A stretch of 64,000 nucleotides of DNA from Photobacterium piscicola (lineage in GTDB: Bacteria; Pseudomonadota; Gammaproteobacteria; Enterobacterales; Vibrionaceae), in assembly GCF_900166965.1 (NCBI RefSeq), contig NZ_FUZI01000002.1, forward strand, positions 124,001-188,000, given 5' to 3'. Each line of letters starts with the position of its first letter. Position 1 is the first letter of the stretch. Shown here piece after piece: positions 29,691 through 37,509 of the stretch. Both the position numbers and the translations under genes were made by a program. A model generated the notes under the pieces. It saw only the letters and a list, made by a program, of their open reading frames with translations. It searched no databases and was not told where the DNA came from.

Positions 29691-29753
29691 GGGAGAATCC
29701 AGGTTTATATATCAAAGACTAAGTACCCTAAGTTGCCTTTCCTGGTAGCAAAC

Positions 29754-32003
29754 TTAGTTATTAAAATGGTTAGCACAGAAATGGTCAACTTGGATCGCTT
29801 TCTGCCTTAGTTGCTCTGCATTTTCTATCCTTTTGATCTCTTCTTCTGTGACCACTCCCGCATCCAAAGCTAACTGTAACTTCTTATTTAATAAAGCCTT
29901 GCGTGGGATCTCACCATTGCGTGTTGCTTGCATTAATTTACGCTCCAAAGGTTTGATCTCATGCAATGCAATAAATGCACGTTCCATAATAGCAACGGGA
30001 TCATCATGCTTATCTCCGACATAACATAAATGTGTTAATCGATCACGGTGCACACTTGGTGTCATTAATAATGATGCAATACTGATACTAAGCGCATCTT
30101 TTGGCGCTGAATAATGTATACCTAGTGGAAATGTTAATAAGCGTAATGTGCGCCCAACCCCTTTACGAGGAAAATTTGTAAACACTTCATCAAATGCGAC
30201 GCCACATTGATGCAAGCAATGCTGTAATGCATAATCAACTAACGGTAGATCTTGTTGTTGGCGTCCTTGATCTTCAAATCGCTTCAATGTTGCTGACGCT
30301 AAATACAAATAACTAAGCACATCACCTAAGCGAGCTGACAATAACTCTCGACGTTTTAATTCGCCTCCTAAGCTCAACATTGATATATCAGCACAAACCG
30401 CGAGCGCTTTTGACATACGGCTTAAATGACGATAGTAATGTCGCGTTTCACCGCTAACAGGGGCACGATTAAAACAACTACCACTCACTGCGTTTAATAA
30501 TGACTTAATTATATTGCGAGTTGCAAAACCAATATGTTGTATCAACAAACTATCAAAATCTTTCATCCCTTGTTCTGCATCAGGATTTGCAGCTGCCGCC
30601 ATTTCATCTAATACATAAGGATGACAACGGGTTGCACCTTGACCAAAGATCATTAAATTACGGGTAATTATATTTGCTCCCTCAACCGTTATTGCCACTG
30701 GAATACCAAAATAATGATGACCCAAATAATTCATTGGCCCCAATTGAATAGCCCGTCCAGCATGCACATCCATTGCATCATTTAAAACAGTTCGAGACAT
30801 CTCCGTCATATGGTATTTAGCAATAGCAGTCACAATGCCAGGTGTTTGTCCCATATCTAATGCTGTGGTCGTCAATGTTCGAGCGGCTTCTAGCATGTAA
30901 GTAAAGCCACCAATACGACCTAATGCTTGTGCAACACCTTCAAAATTACCAATTGGCATACCAAACTGCTTTCGAACAACAGCATAAGCTCCCGTTGTTT
31001 TAGCGGCTAAATGCCCAACAGCAGTTCCTAAAGCGGGTAAGGATATACCACGTCCCGCAGATAAACACTCCACCAGCATTCGCCAACCTTTTCCTGCATA
31101 ATCTTGGCCGCCAATGATCCAGTCTAATGGAATAAACACATTATGACCGCGCGTAGGACCGTTCATAAATGCCATATTAAGTGGATCATGCCGCTCACCA
31201 ATCTCAACGCCAGCATGATCAGCAGGAATCAACGCACAAGTAATACCTAAATCAACCTTATCACCAAGTAAGCCTTGAGGATCTTGCATTTTAAATGCCA
31301 GCCCAAGTACCGTCGCAACAGGCGCAAGCGTAATATAACGCTTATTCCATGTGAGGTTTAAGCCAATAACTTGCTCGCCGTCATATTCGCCATAACAAAC
31401 TATTCCCTCATCAGGAATACCGCCAGCGTCAGATCCCGCTTCAGGGCCAGTTAATGCAAAACAAGGAATATCTTCCCCATTAGCAAGACGAGGCAACCAA
31501 TAATCCTTTTGTTGTTGAGTACCATAATGGGTAAGTAACTCACCAGGGCCAAGTGAATTAGGTACCATCACACAAACCGCAGCACTTAAACTACGGGTTG
31601 CTATTTGTGCCACAATAGTTGAATTAGCATGAGCAGAAAAATCAAGACCGCCATACTGTTTACTAATAATTAATGCAAAGAATTTTTCACGACGCAGAAA
31701 TTGCCAAACGTCCTTAGGTAAATCTTTTTGCTGCTGCACAATTTGATAATCATTTAACATTGCTAATAAAGTCTGCAATGTTGTATCAATGAAGTGTTGT
31801 TCTTCTTGTGTCAATATTGGTTTAGGGTAATCAAGCAATGTTTGCCATTGTGGATCTCCACCAAATAACTCCCCATCCCACCACACACTACCGGCTTCCA
31901 TTGCTTCTTTTTCAGTATTAGATAGTGGGGGTAATAATGTTTTAAACCGTTTAAAAACAGGATCACTTATATAACGTTTACGCATGCTTGATAACGAGCT
32001 CAT
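29754..32003 (-). CDS. FadE-like acyl-CoA dehydrogenase, short form without membrane anchor
   Basis: Acyl-CoA dehydrogenases make the trans-2-enoyl-CoA in the first step of beta-oxidation. The 749-residue protein follows E. coli FadE closely (VPNSLGPGELL, TGPEAGSDAG, LTWNKRYITLAPVATVLGLA, ITVEGANIITRNLMIFGQGA) and ends in the C-terminal extension typical of FadE. Relative to FadE (814) it lacks about 60 residues of hydrophobic N terminus and starts where FadE reads MRKSMISAPVF. AAGGA eight bases before the ATG at 32003 fixes the start. It lies 44 bp after a PsrA-like repressor and is probably its target. A second, full-length FadE elsewhere is likely. Confidence 0.9.
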   Translation of the reverse strand: MSSLSSMRKRYISDPVFKRFKTLLPPLSNTEKEAMEAGSVWWDGELFGGDPQWQTLLDYPKPILTQEEQHFIDTTLQTLLAMLNDYQIVQQQKDLPKDVWQFLRREKFFALIISKQYGGLDFSAHANSTIVAQIATRSLSAAVCVMVPNSLGPGELLTHYGTQQQKDYWLPRLANGEDIPCFALTGPEAGSDAGGIPDEGIVCYGEYDGEQVIGLNLTWNKRYITLAPVATVLGLAFKMQDPQGLLGDKVDLGITCALIPADHAGVEIGERHDPLNMAFMNGPTRGHNVFIPLDWIIGGQDYAGKGWRMLVECLSAGRGISLPALGTAVGHLAAKTTGAYAVVRKQFGMPIGNFEGVAQALGRIGGFTYMLEAARTLTTTALDMGQTPGIVTAIAKYHMTEMSRTVLNDAMDVHAGRAIQLGPMNYLGHHYFGIPVAITVEGANIITRNLMIFGQGATRCHPYVLDEMAAAANPDAEQGMKDFDSLLIQHIGFATRNIIKSLLNAVSGSCFNRAPVSGETRHYYRHLSRMSKALAVCADISMLSLGGELKRRELLSARLGDVLSYLYLASATLKRFEDQGRQQQDLPLVDYALQHCLHQCGVAFDEVFTNFPRKGVGRTLRLLTFPLGIHYSAPKDALSISIASLLMTPSVHRDRLTHLCYVGDKHDDPVAIMERAFIALHEIKPLERKLMQATRNGEIPRKALLNKKLQLALDAGVVTEEEIKRIENAEQLRQKAIQVDHFCANHFNN

Positions 32004-32047
32004 AATGCATATCCTTTTGTGATTCAATGGCGAGTATTTATGGTTTA

Positions 32048-32713
32048 TTAACCGCTAATATTGACGACAAAAGACTGATTCAGTTCTATTGGTGCAGCAA
32101 CGCCTGCCGCAAGATAAGGCACTAATCTATTAATTAAATCGTCAATTTGGATCTGATTAGAAAAATCATTGGCAGCTATTTCACATAGGGCTGTACTTGA
32201 TGCCATCGTAAATACTGCAGCACCAAGGGTAAAATGTAATCGCCAAAATAATGTTTCAGGATCTAAACAAGGATGGGCACGACGTACAGCGCTAATAAAT
32301 AACTGAATAACTTCATCATAATGAGTGGTGATAAACCACCGTAAATGCCCTTGTACATCGGTATAGCCGCGGCCAAGTAAAGACATGAAAATAGTAGTAC
32401 CATTAGCCTTGCAAGTATCCAAAGTTAACAATGGCTGTTTAGCGCAGAAAAATACCTCTTCCATAGAAAACTCATCACGCTGATGTAACGTGACTAATTC
32501 CATTTCTAATGCTGGCATAAATTGTTCAAGATAACGGCTTAATACCGCACGAATTAATCCTTTCTTATCGCCATAATGATAATTAACCGAGGCCAGATTA
32601 ACCCCCGCAGCTGTCGTAATCGCACGTAATGACGTTGCTTTAAAACCACGAGCTGCAAACAATAATTCAGCAGTATCCAGTATTCGATTCTTCGTCGTTG
32701 CTTGTTGTTTCAT
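32048..32713 (-). CDS. psrA: TetR-family fatty-acid regulator, PsrA-like
   Basis: This 221-residue repressor has an N-terminal helix-turn-helix (residues about 10-55, SLRAITTAAGVNLASVNYHYGDKKGLI) that nearly matches Pseudomonas PsrA (ITSKAGVNLAAVNYHFGSKK). The C-terminal ligand domain shares GHLRWFI and LFWRLHFTLGAAVFTM. PsrA binds long-chain fatty acids or acyl-CoA and derepresses beta-oxidation genes. The ATG at 32713 has GGGG upstream; the longer frame to 32773 adds unrelated residues. It is cotranscribed with the FadE-like gene downstream. The family is sure; the PsrA name is by resemblance. Confidence 0.85.
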   Translation of the reverse strand: MKQQATTKNRILDTAELLFAARGFKATSLRAITTAAGVNLASVNYHYGDKKGLIRAVLSRYLEQFMPALEMELVTLHQRDEFSMEEVFFCAKQPLLTLDTCKANGTTIFMSLLGRGYTDVQGHLRWFITTHYDEVIQLFISAVRRAHPCLDPETLFWRLHFTLGAAVFTMASSTALCEIAANDFSNQIQIDDLINRLVPYLAAGVAAPIELNQSFVVNISG

Positions 32714-32826
32714 ATAATCAGCCCCGATTAAAACGCTTGTTTGAATATTACACAAGACCATAACATTTAACAAATGCGCTACATCACAATTTGTTATTTC
32801 GTCACGTAAAAATCAATTAAACGCTT

Positions 32827-32970
32827 TATAATCAATGACAAAAAAAACCATCATTTATAAAATAAGATTGGAACCAATATGAAAAAATAATGTCTTACGA
32901 ATACCACTGCTTTTTTTAGAAGTTTTTACTTCAGAGCCCATTAACAAATATTTGTTGATGGGTTTTCTTT
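32827..32970 (+). ncRNA. Diverged small-RNA-like element (candidate fourth member)
   Basis: A -10-like TATAAT at 32827 is followed about 110 bp later by an intrinsic terminator (32937-32970). In that hairpin CCCATTAACAAAT pairs with ATTTGTTGATGGG, 13 bp with one G-U, then TTTTCTTT. ACCACTGCTTT at 32903 resembles ACTACTGCTTT of the three units. The expected transcript is about 130 bases, like the others. The rest of the sequence is not clearly alike. Confidence 0.45.
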
Positions 32971-33064
32971 ATCTACACGGCAATCAAGCGCTACAAAATA
33001 TCATTTTCAAATAAAACTATTTTTTTTTGAACTTTATCTTATAGCGGTACTCTTACTTATGTAT

Positions 33065-33199
33065 TCAATTTGATAAACCGCTATTTTGCATGGCAATAAT
33101 ACTTTTTATTAAATGTTTAATTCACTACTGCTTTAAATCCTAATTGTATTTTTTTGGATAATCTCCTTCCCGCTGATACTTATCAGCGGGATTTTTTTA
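33065..33199 (+). ncRNA. Candidate small RNA, unit A
   Basis: This unit has a degenerate promoter block (TTGAACT at 33027, TTATGTA near 33058), the common core ACTACTGCTTTAAATCCTAA, the segment GGATAATCTCCTTCCC and a terminator at 33169-33199 (CCCGCTGATA, CT, TATCAGCGGG, T-run). The mini-ORF of the other units is not recognisable. The 5' end is approximate. Confidence 0.6.
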
Positions 33200-33290
33200 T
33201 CTGTCGCCATGGTTTTTACGCGATTAAACATCGATATAAGAAGAGTAATTTCATCCCTCAATAATATAATTGCATCTTTTTAAGATTAAG

Positions 33291-33326
33291 TTGAACTCTT
33301 TCGCTCACGTGCAGTCTGATTATATA
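33291..33326 (+). promoter_or_regulatory. Promoter-like block of unit B
   Basis: TTGAACT at 33291 and TATATA at 33321 (in CTGATTATATAAGAATT) are conserved in the repeat. The spacing between them (24 bp) is too long for a standard sigma-70 pair, so TATATA as a -10 with a poor -35 is the more likely reading. Confidence 0.4.
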
Positions 33327-33332
33327 AGAATT

Positions 33333-33469
33333 GAAGTTATAGATGATTAATGTGTTTTTCAGGCCGTCAAACACAGTATCTGTAATTTAAATTGTTACTA
33401 CTGCTTTAACTCCTAATTGTATTTTTGGATAATCTCCTTCCCGCTGATACTTATCAGCGGGATTTTTTT
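33333..33469 (+). ncRNA. Candidate small RNA, unit B
   Basis: The expected transcript of about 137 bases starts just after TATATAAG (33321) and ends in the terminator 33440-33469, identical to that of unit A. It contains a 15-codon ORF (33343-33390), the ACTACTGCTTTAACTCC core and CTCCTTCC just before the terminator, which is complementary to Shine-Dalgarno sequences. No rightward protein gene precedes it for over 5 kb, so the terminator needs its own transcript. Confidence 0.65.
33343..33390 (+). CDS. 15-codon mini-ORF in unit B
   Basis: ATG to TAA encodes MINVFFRPSNTVSVI. The equivalent frame in unit C encodes MIIMFFRPSNTTSVI with the same length. Three of 15 residues differ, each by a non-synonymous change, so protein-level selection is not shown. 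The ribosome binding site is weak (GAAGTTATAG). Confidence 0.25.
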   Translation: MINVFFRPSNTVSVI

Positions 33470-33561
33470 ATCTGCCATCACGGCTTTTATGCTATCAAAC
33501 GCAGACATAAGAAGAGTCAACATATCCTTCAATAAAATAATTGAATCTTTCTAAGATTAAA

Positions 33562-33597
33562 ATGAACTCTTTTACTAACGCGCAGTCTGATTATATA
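33562..33597 (+). promoter_or_regulatory. Promoter-like block of unit C
   Basis: ATGAACT at 33562 and TATATA at 33592 in CAGTCTGATTATATAAGAAT. The stretch CGCAGTCTGATTATATAAG is almost identical to unit B. Confidence 0.4.
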
Positions 33598-33603
33598 AGA
33601 ATT

Positions 33604-33730
33604 AAAATTATAGATGATTATTATGTTTTTCAGGCCGTCAAACACAACATCTGTAATTTAAATTGCTACTACTGCTTTAACTCCTAATTGTAATTTTTTA
33701 CGCTGAAATACTTATTTCAGCGTTTTTTTT
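33604..33730 (+). ncRNA. Candidate small RNA, unit C
   Basis: The expected transcript is about 127 bases, ending in the terminator 33700-33730 (ACGCTGAAATA, CTT, ATTTCAGCGT, run of eight T). The loop ACTTA is as in units A and B, but the stem is two A-T pairs longer and one outer pair is A-T instead of C-G, which are compensatory differences. The CTCCTTCC segment is missing. The terminator abuts the stop codon of the YeeZ-like gene on the other strand. Confidence 0.62.
33614..33661 (+). CDS. 15-codon mini-ORF in unit C
   Basis: It encodes MIIMFFRPSNTTSVI and matches the ORF of unit B in position and length. Translation is unproven; the upstream AAAATTATAG is a poor ribosome binding site. Confidence 0.25.
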   Translation: MIIMFFRPSNTTSVI

Positions 33731-33732
33731 GC

Positions 33733-34566
33733 TTATTTTAAGCTAATTTGTGGTGTACCTAATAATAAGTCATCATGTTGCAACACTACACTTAAGGTAT
33801 TAAGAGTCTGATTTGAATTTATTTTTTTACCATTAACGCCATGATTATCATCGCTAAACTCAGGAATTGGCAGCTGTGATTTAATCGCCATCGCAGTATA
33901 GTATTGTTCACGACTAGGGTGTGTACTGGCGGCTAAATGCATGATTGGCATCGAAGGGTGCTGCGCAATAATGGCTGAGATAACACGAATACAATCATCT
34001 AAATGCACTAAATTAACGGGCTGCTTACCTGCACTCAATTGTTGACGACCAGATAAAAACGTCACCGGATGCCGTTGCGGTCCAATCAATCCAGATAAAC
34101 GTAATACTGTCAGTTGTTGTTGCCATTGCTGACGTAATTGCTGTTCTAATGTGTAATGTAATTGTCCAGAAGCGGAATTAGGATGTATTGGGGTTGTTTC
34201 TAACACCTCCCCTTGTAGTGGATCATATACCGACGTAGTACTGATAAAAATAATCCGCTGACACCCAGCTTTCTTTGCTGCGGTTGCTAATGACATGATC
34301 TTTTCAATATGAACCTGAGGTTCAAGATTTCTACGGCCAGGCGGGATTGCAATAATCAACACATCCGTTGTTAAAAATTGGATTGTTGTTGGATTCATCT
34401 CTTCAGTTAATGGCAATGTTAATAAGCAGCCATTAATGCCTAGTTGCTGTAATACATTGACGCCCTCTATCGTTGTTTTAGAGCCCCATACTTCAATCGC
34501 TTGGCTTTTTAATGATAATGCTAACGGTAATCCGAGCCATCCACAGCCACAAATACTGACTTTCAT
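33733..34566 (-). CDS. YeeZ-like NAD(P)-binding SDR-family protein
   Basis: This 277-residue protein begins with a Rossmann fold: strand-loop-helix with CGCGWLGLPLALSL at residues 6-19 and acidic or polar positions after the second strand. It resembles E. coli YeeZ (274) and other atypical epimerase-like short-chain reductases. The SDR catalytic YxxxK is replaced by YTLEQQL (about residue 139), so enzymatic activity is uncertain. The function is unknown. It lies divergent from hexR and converges on the small-RNA array. The ATG has AAGGATAATCA ahead. Confidence 0.82.
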   Translation of the reverse strand: MKVSICGCGWLGLPLALSLKSQAIEVWGSKTTIEGVNVLQQLGINGCLLTLPLTEEMNPTTIQFLTTDVLIIAIPPGRRNLEPQVHIEKIMSLATAAKKAGCQRIIFISTTSVYDPLQGEVLETTPIHPNSASGQLHYTLEQQLRQQWQQQLTVLRLSGLIGPQRHPVTFLSGRQQLSAGKQPVNLVHLDDCIRVISAIIAQHPSMPIMHLAASTHPSREQYYTAMAIKSQLPIPEFSDDNHGVNGKKINSNQTLNTLSVVLQHDDLLLGTPQISLK

Positions 34567-34910
34567 TGATTATCCTTTTTTTATTTAAATATTATTCAAT
34601 CTGTTATTTATTCAAAAATGATAGAACATAGTCATTATTATTTATTTCAGAGCTTAAAATAAGTCTTTATTTATAAAACAAATACTCAAAACTGATAAAA
34701 TAAAACAACAAAAACTAACATTATTTGTTTTATAAATTTCAATTCTGAAAATAAAAAGTCGATCTCGATCAAAATCTAATAAGAACACACTGAAAAAGAC
34801 CGTGAACAGCTAGAATATGTTAAGAGTTAAGTAGTATAGTTTCATTATATGGGCAACTTGATGACAAGAATGCTACAAATGAAATTCAATAACGAAGTGC
34901 ATAAATACCT
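34567..34910. other. Divergent yeeZ-like / hexR region
   Basis: This 344-bp, very AT-rich region must carry both promoters. It contains the inverted repeat AAATAAGTCTTTATTT near 34658 and an FNR-like site at 34759. I found no good HexR operator by eye. Confidence 0.45.
34759..34772. promoter_or_regulatory. FNR/CRP-family-like dyad upstream of hexR
   Basis: TCGATCTCGATCAA differs from the FNR consensus TTGAT-N4-ATCAA at one base. It lies about 140 bp upstream of hexR. A single short match in AT-rich DNA may be chance. Confidence 0.3.
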
Positions 34911-35768
34911 ATGAATACCATAGAAAAAATACAAAATAACTTAGAACACTTCAGCAAATCTGAACGTAAAGTAGCGGAAGTTATTATAGCATCGCCACAA
35001 ACGGCTATTCACTCTAGCATTGCAACATTAGCCAAAATGGCCGATGTAAGTGAACCTACCGTTAACCGTTTTTGTCGTCGACTTGATACTAAAGGCTTCC
35101 CTGACTTTAAATTACATTTGGCCCAAAGTTTGGCAAACGGCACGCCTTATGTAAACCGTAATGTTGAAGAAAATGATGGCCCTGATGCTTACACGGCAAA
35201 AATATTTGAATCAACCATGGCTTGCTTAGATGTAGCCAAAAATAGTCTTGATCCGATGCAAATTAACCGAGCGGTTGATTTATTGACACAAGCAAAAAAA
35301 ATATCCTTTTTTGGATTAGGCGCTTCAGCATCCGTAGCACATGATGCTCAAAATAAGTTCTTTAGATTTAATATCCCGATTGTGTGTTTTGACGACATTG
35401 TTATGCAACGCATGAGTGTCATTAATTGCAGTGATGGCGATGTTGTGGTTGTTATTTCACACACAGGACGAACTAAAAGTCTGGTTGAAATAGCACAAAT
35501 GGCACGTGAAAATGGCGCAACAGTCATTGGTATTACAGCAAAACATTCACCATTAGAGCGTGAATGTTCATTATCGATTTGCCTTGATGTTCCTGAAGAT
35601 ACCGATATTTATATGCCAATGGCGAGCCGTGTTGTACAAATGACTGTCATTGATGTTCTCGCAACCGGCTTTACATTACGTCGAGGATCGAGTTTTCGCG
35701 ATAACCTAAAACGTGTAAAAGACTCACTTAAAGACTCTCGTTTTTCAAAAGAACGTCATTTATTGTAA
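34911..35768 (+). CDS. hexR: HexR, RpiR-family regulator of central carbon metabolism
   Basis: HexR is a KDPG-responsive regulator of glycolysis, Entner-Doudoroff and gluconeogenesis genes in many gammaproteobacteria. The 285-residue protein has an N-terminal RpiR helix-turn-helix (SIATLAKMADVSEPTVNRFCRRL, about 34-60) and a C-terminal SIS sugar-phosphate-binding domain (about 125-260, with SFFGLGASASVAHDA and VVVISHTGRTKSLVEIA). Its place directly before pykA, a known HexR target, supports the name. Confidence 0.92.
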   Translation: MNTIEKIQNNLEHFSKSERKVAEVIIASPQTAIHSSIATLAKMADVSEPTVNRFCRRLDTKGFPDFKLHLAQSLANGTPYVNRNVEENDGPDAYTAKIFESTMACLDVAKNSLDPMQINRAVDLLTQAKKISFFGLGASASVAHDAQNKFFRFNIPIVCFDDIVMQRMSVINCSDGDVVVVISHTGRTKSLVEIAQMARENGATVIGITAKHSPLERECSLSICLDVPEDTDIYMPMASRVVQMTVIDVLATGFTLRRGSSFRDNLKRVKDSLKDSRFSKERHLL

Positions 35769-35963
35769 TACAGATAGATAGCGAAGTTTCGGCTTCGCTA
35801 ACACACATTACTGTGCACTCTCATTACCCCTCTGTTTGATAATACCTATCATCGCCTTATCTTAAATTACTGAGTCGCATTTATACACACATCTTCTTTA
35901 TCCAATCACTTATACTGCAATGGCATTGGATAGATAAATCAGTTTATTTACATGGAGCTTATA

Positions 35964-37409
35964 ATGTTAGAACAACTAAGACGTACCAAAATTGTGACGA
36001 CCCTAGGACCTGCAACTGATCGTGATAATAACCTAGAAAAAATCATTGCTGCGGGTGCTAACGTGGTTCGCATGAACTTTTCCCATGGTAGCCCAGAAGA
36101 TCATATCCTTCGCACTCAACAAGTACGCGAAATTGCAGCACGCTTAGGTAAACATGTCGCTATTTTAGGCGATCTTCAAGGACCTAAAATTCGTGTATCA
36201 ACTTTCAAAGATGGCAAAATTCAGCTTAGCATTGGCGATAGTTTTACTCTTGATAGTGACTTACCCAAAGGTGAAGGCCATCAAGATGCCGTCGGCCTTG
36301 ACTATAAAGAATTACCTAATGATGTTGTGAAAGGTGATGTGTTGTTACTTGATGATGGTCGAGTTCAACTACAAGTAACTGAAGTTGCTGGTAATAAAGT
36401 ACATACCATCGTTACCGTTGCTGGCCCTTTATCGAATAACAAGGGCATAAATAAAAAAGGCGGCGGCTTATCTGCGGCAGCATTAACAGCAAAAGATAAA
36501 GCAGATATCATTACAGCTGCAGCCATGAAGGTCGATTACCTTGCGGTTTCTTTTCCTCGCAATGGTGCAGATATGCATTATGCCCGTCAATTAGCAACAG
36601 AAGCAGGACTAACGGCGAAATTAGTCGCCAAAGTAGAACGTGCAGAAACAGTGGCAACAACAGAAGCGATGGACGATATTATTCTAGCGTCTGATGTGGT
36701 AATGGTTGCTCGTGGCGATTTAGGCGTTGAAATTGGTGATCCTGAACTTGTTGGTGTGCAGAAAAAGCTAATCCGTCGCGCGCGTAGTCTTGATCGAACC
36801 GTTATTACTGCAACTCAAATGATGGAATCAATGATCACTAGTCCAATGCCAACACGTGCCGAGGTGATGGACGTTGCCAATGCGGTATTAGATGGTACTG
36901 ATGCGGTTATGTTATCGGCAGAAACAGCTGCGGGAGACTTCCCTGTTGAAACAGTAGCAATAATGGCCAGTGTTTGTCTTGGTGCAGAAAAAGAACCAAG
37001 TATTAATATTTCCAATCATCGCTTAGATCGTAAGTTCTCAACCCCTGAAGAAACCATTGCAATGGCAACCATGTATGCCGCTAACCATATGGTGGGCATT
37101 AAAGCGATTGTCGTGATGACAGAATCAGGCCGTACACCACGCTTAATGTCTCGTATTTCTTCAGGATTACCTATTTTTGCATTATCGCGAAATAAAACGA
37201 CATTGAACCAAGCTTCATTATATCGCGGTGTTACTCCCGTCTTTTTTGATCGCGACAGTGACGCAGGTTTAGATGCGGCAAAGCATGCGTTGAATGTTCT
37301 AAAAGAGACAGGATATGTACAACCTGGCGATCTAACCATTATTACTCAAGGTGATAAAATGGATACCGTTGGATCAACCAATAATATGCGTATTTTGACG
37401 GTTGATTAA
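35964..37409 (+). CDS. pykA: Pyruvate kinase II (PykA)
   Basis: This enzyme makes pyruvate and ATP from phosphoenolpyruvate and ADP. The 481-residue protein (E. coli PykA 480) is nearly identical to PykA over long stretches, including [19 protein letters not shown], the catalytic LVAKVERAE and [18 protein letters not shown]. This fixes it as the AMP-activated type rather than PykF. GGAG six bases before the ATG at 35964 sets the start. It is preceded by hexR and followed by a terminator. Confidence 0.96.
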   Translation: MLEQLRRTKIVTTLGPATDRDNNLEKIIAAGANVVRMNFSHGSPEDHILRTQQVREIAARLGKHVAILGDLQGPKIRVSTFKDGKIQLSIGDSFTLDSDLPKGEGHQDAVGLDYKELPNDVVKGDVLLLDDGRVQLQVTEVAGNKVHTIVTVAGPLSNNKGINKKGGGLSAAALTAKDKADIITAAAMKVDYLAVSFPRNGADMHYARQLATEAGLTAKLVAKVERAETVATTEAMDDIILASDVVMVARGDLGVEIGDPELVGVQKKLIRRARSLDRTVITATQMMESMITSPMPTRAEVMDVANAVLDGTDAVMLSAETAAGDFPVETVAIMASVCLGAEKEPSINISNHRLDRKFSTPEETIAMATMYAANHMVGIKAIVVMTESGRTPRLMSRISSGLPIFALSRNKTTLNQASLYRGVTPVFFDRDSDAGLDAAKHALNVLKETGYVQPGDLTIITQGDKMDTVGSTNNMRILTVD

Positions 37410-37464
37410 CCCTTAACTACACCGCTATACACGTATCGTTGATAGCAGTGGAAATATGGATGAC

Positions 37465-37494
37465 AAAGGCTGAGATCATATTCTCAGCCTTTTC
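37465..37494 (+). terminator. Intrinsic terminator, pykA and converging acetyltransferase gene
   Basis: AAAGGCTGAGA and TCTCAGCCTTT pair around TCATAT, with TTTTC after. It can serve both convergent genes. Confidence 0.88.
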
Positions 37495-37509
37495 GGTTTT
37501 AAAACAAAC

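Larger units (their letters stand above)
33027..33730 (+). repeat. Three imperfect tandem units, period about 265-273 bp
   Basis: Markers recur in order: TTGAACT at 33027 and 33291 (ATGAACT at 33562); ACTACTGCTTTAA at 33125, 33398 and 33668; TAATTGTA at 33141, 33414 and 33684; and a terminator at 33169, 33440 and 33700. The distance between equivalent points is 264-273 bp. Units two and three also share TCTGATTATATAAGAATT and TTTTTCAGGCCGTCAAACAC. The first two terminator segments (33154-33203 and 33425-33474) are identical over 50 bases. Confidence 0.9.
32714..33732. other. 1-kb non-coding region with tandem small-RNA-like units
   Basis: No credible protein gene lies here. The right two-thirds consists of three imperfect tandem units (below), and the left third holds the psrA promoter and one diverged terminator-bearing element. 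All four hairpins have T-runs on the plus strand only, while both flanking genes are leftward, so none of them serves a known neighbour. Confidence 0.85.

Noticed and set aside
33380-33400. TGTAATTTAAATTGT in the array, near hexR, as a HexR operator
   Set aside because: Only the left half fits the HexR-type palindrome TGTAAT-N3-ATTACA; the right half mismatches at four of six positions.
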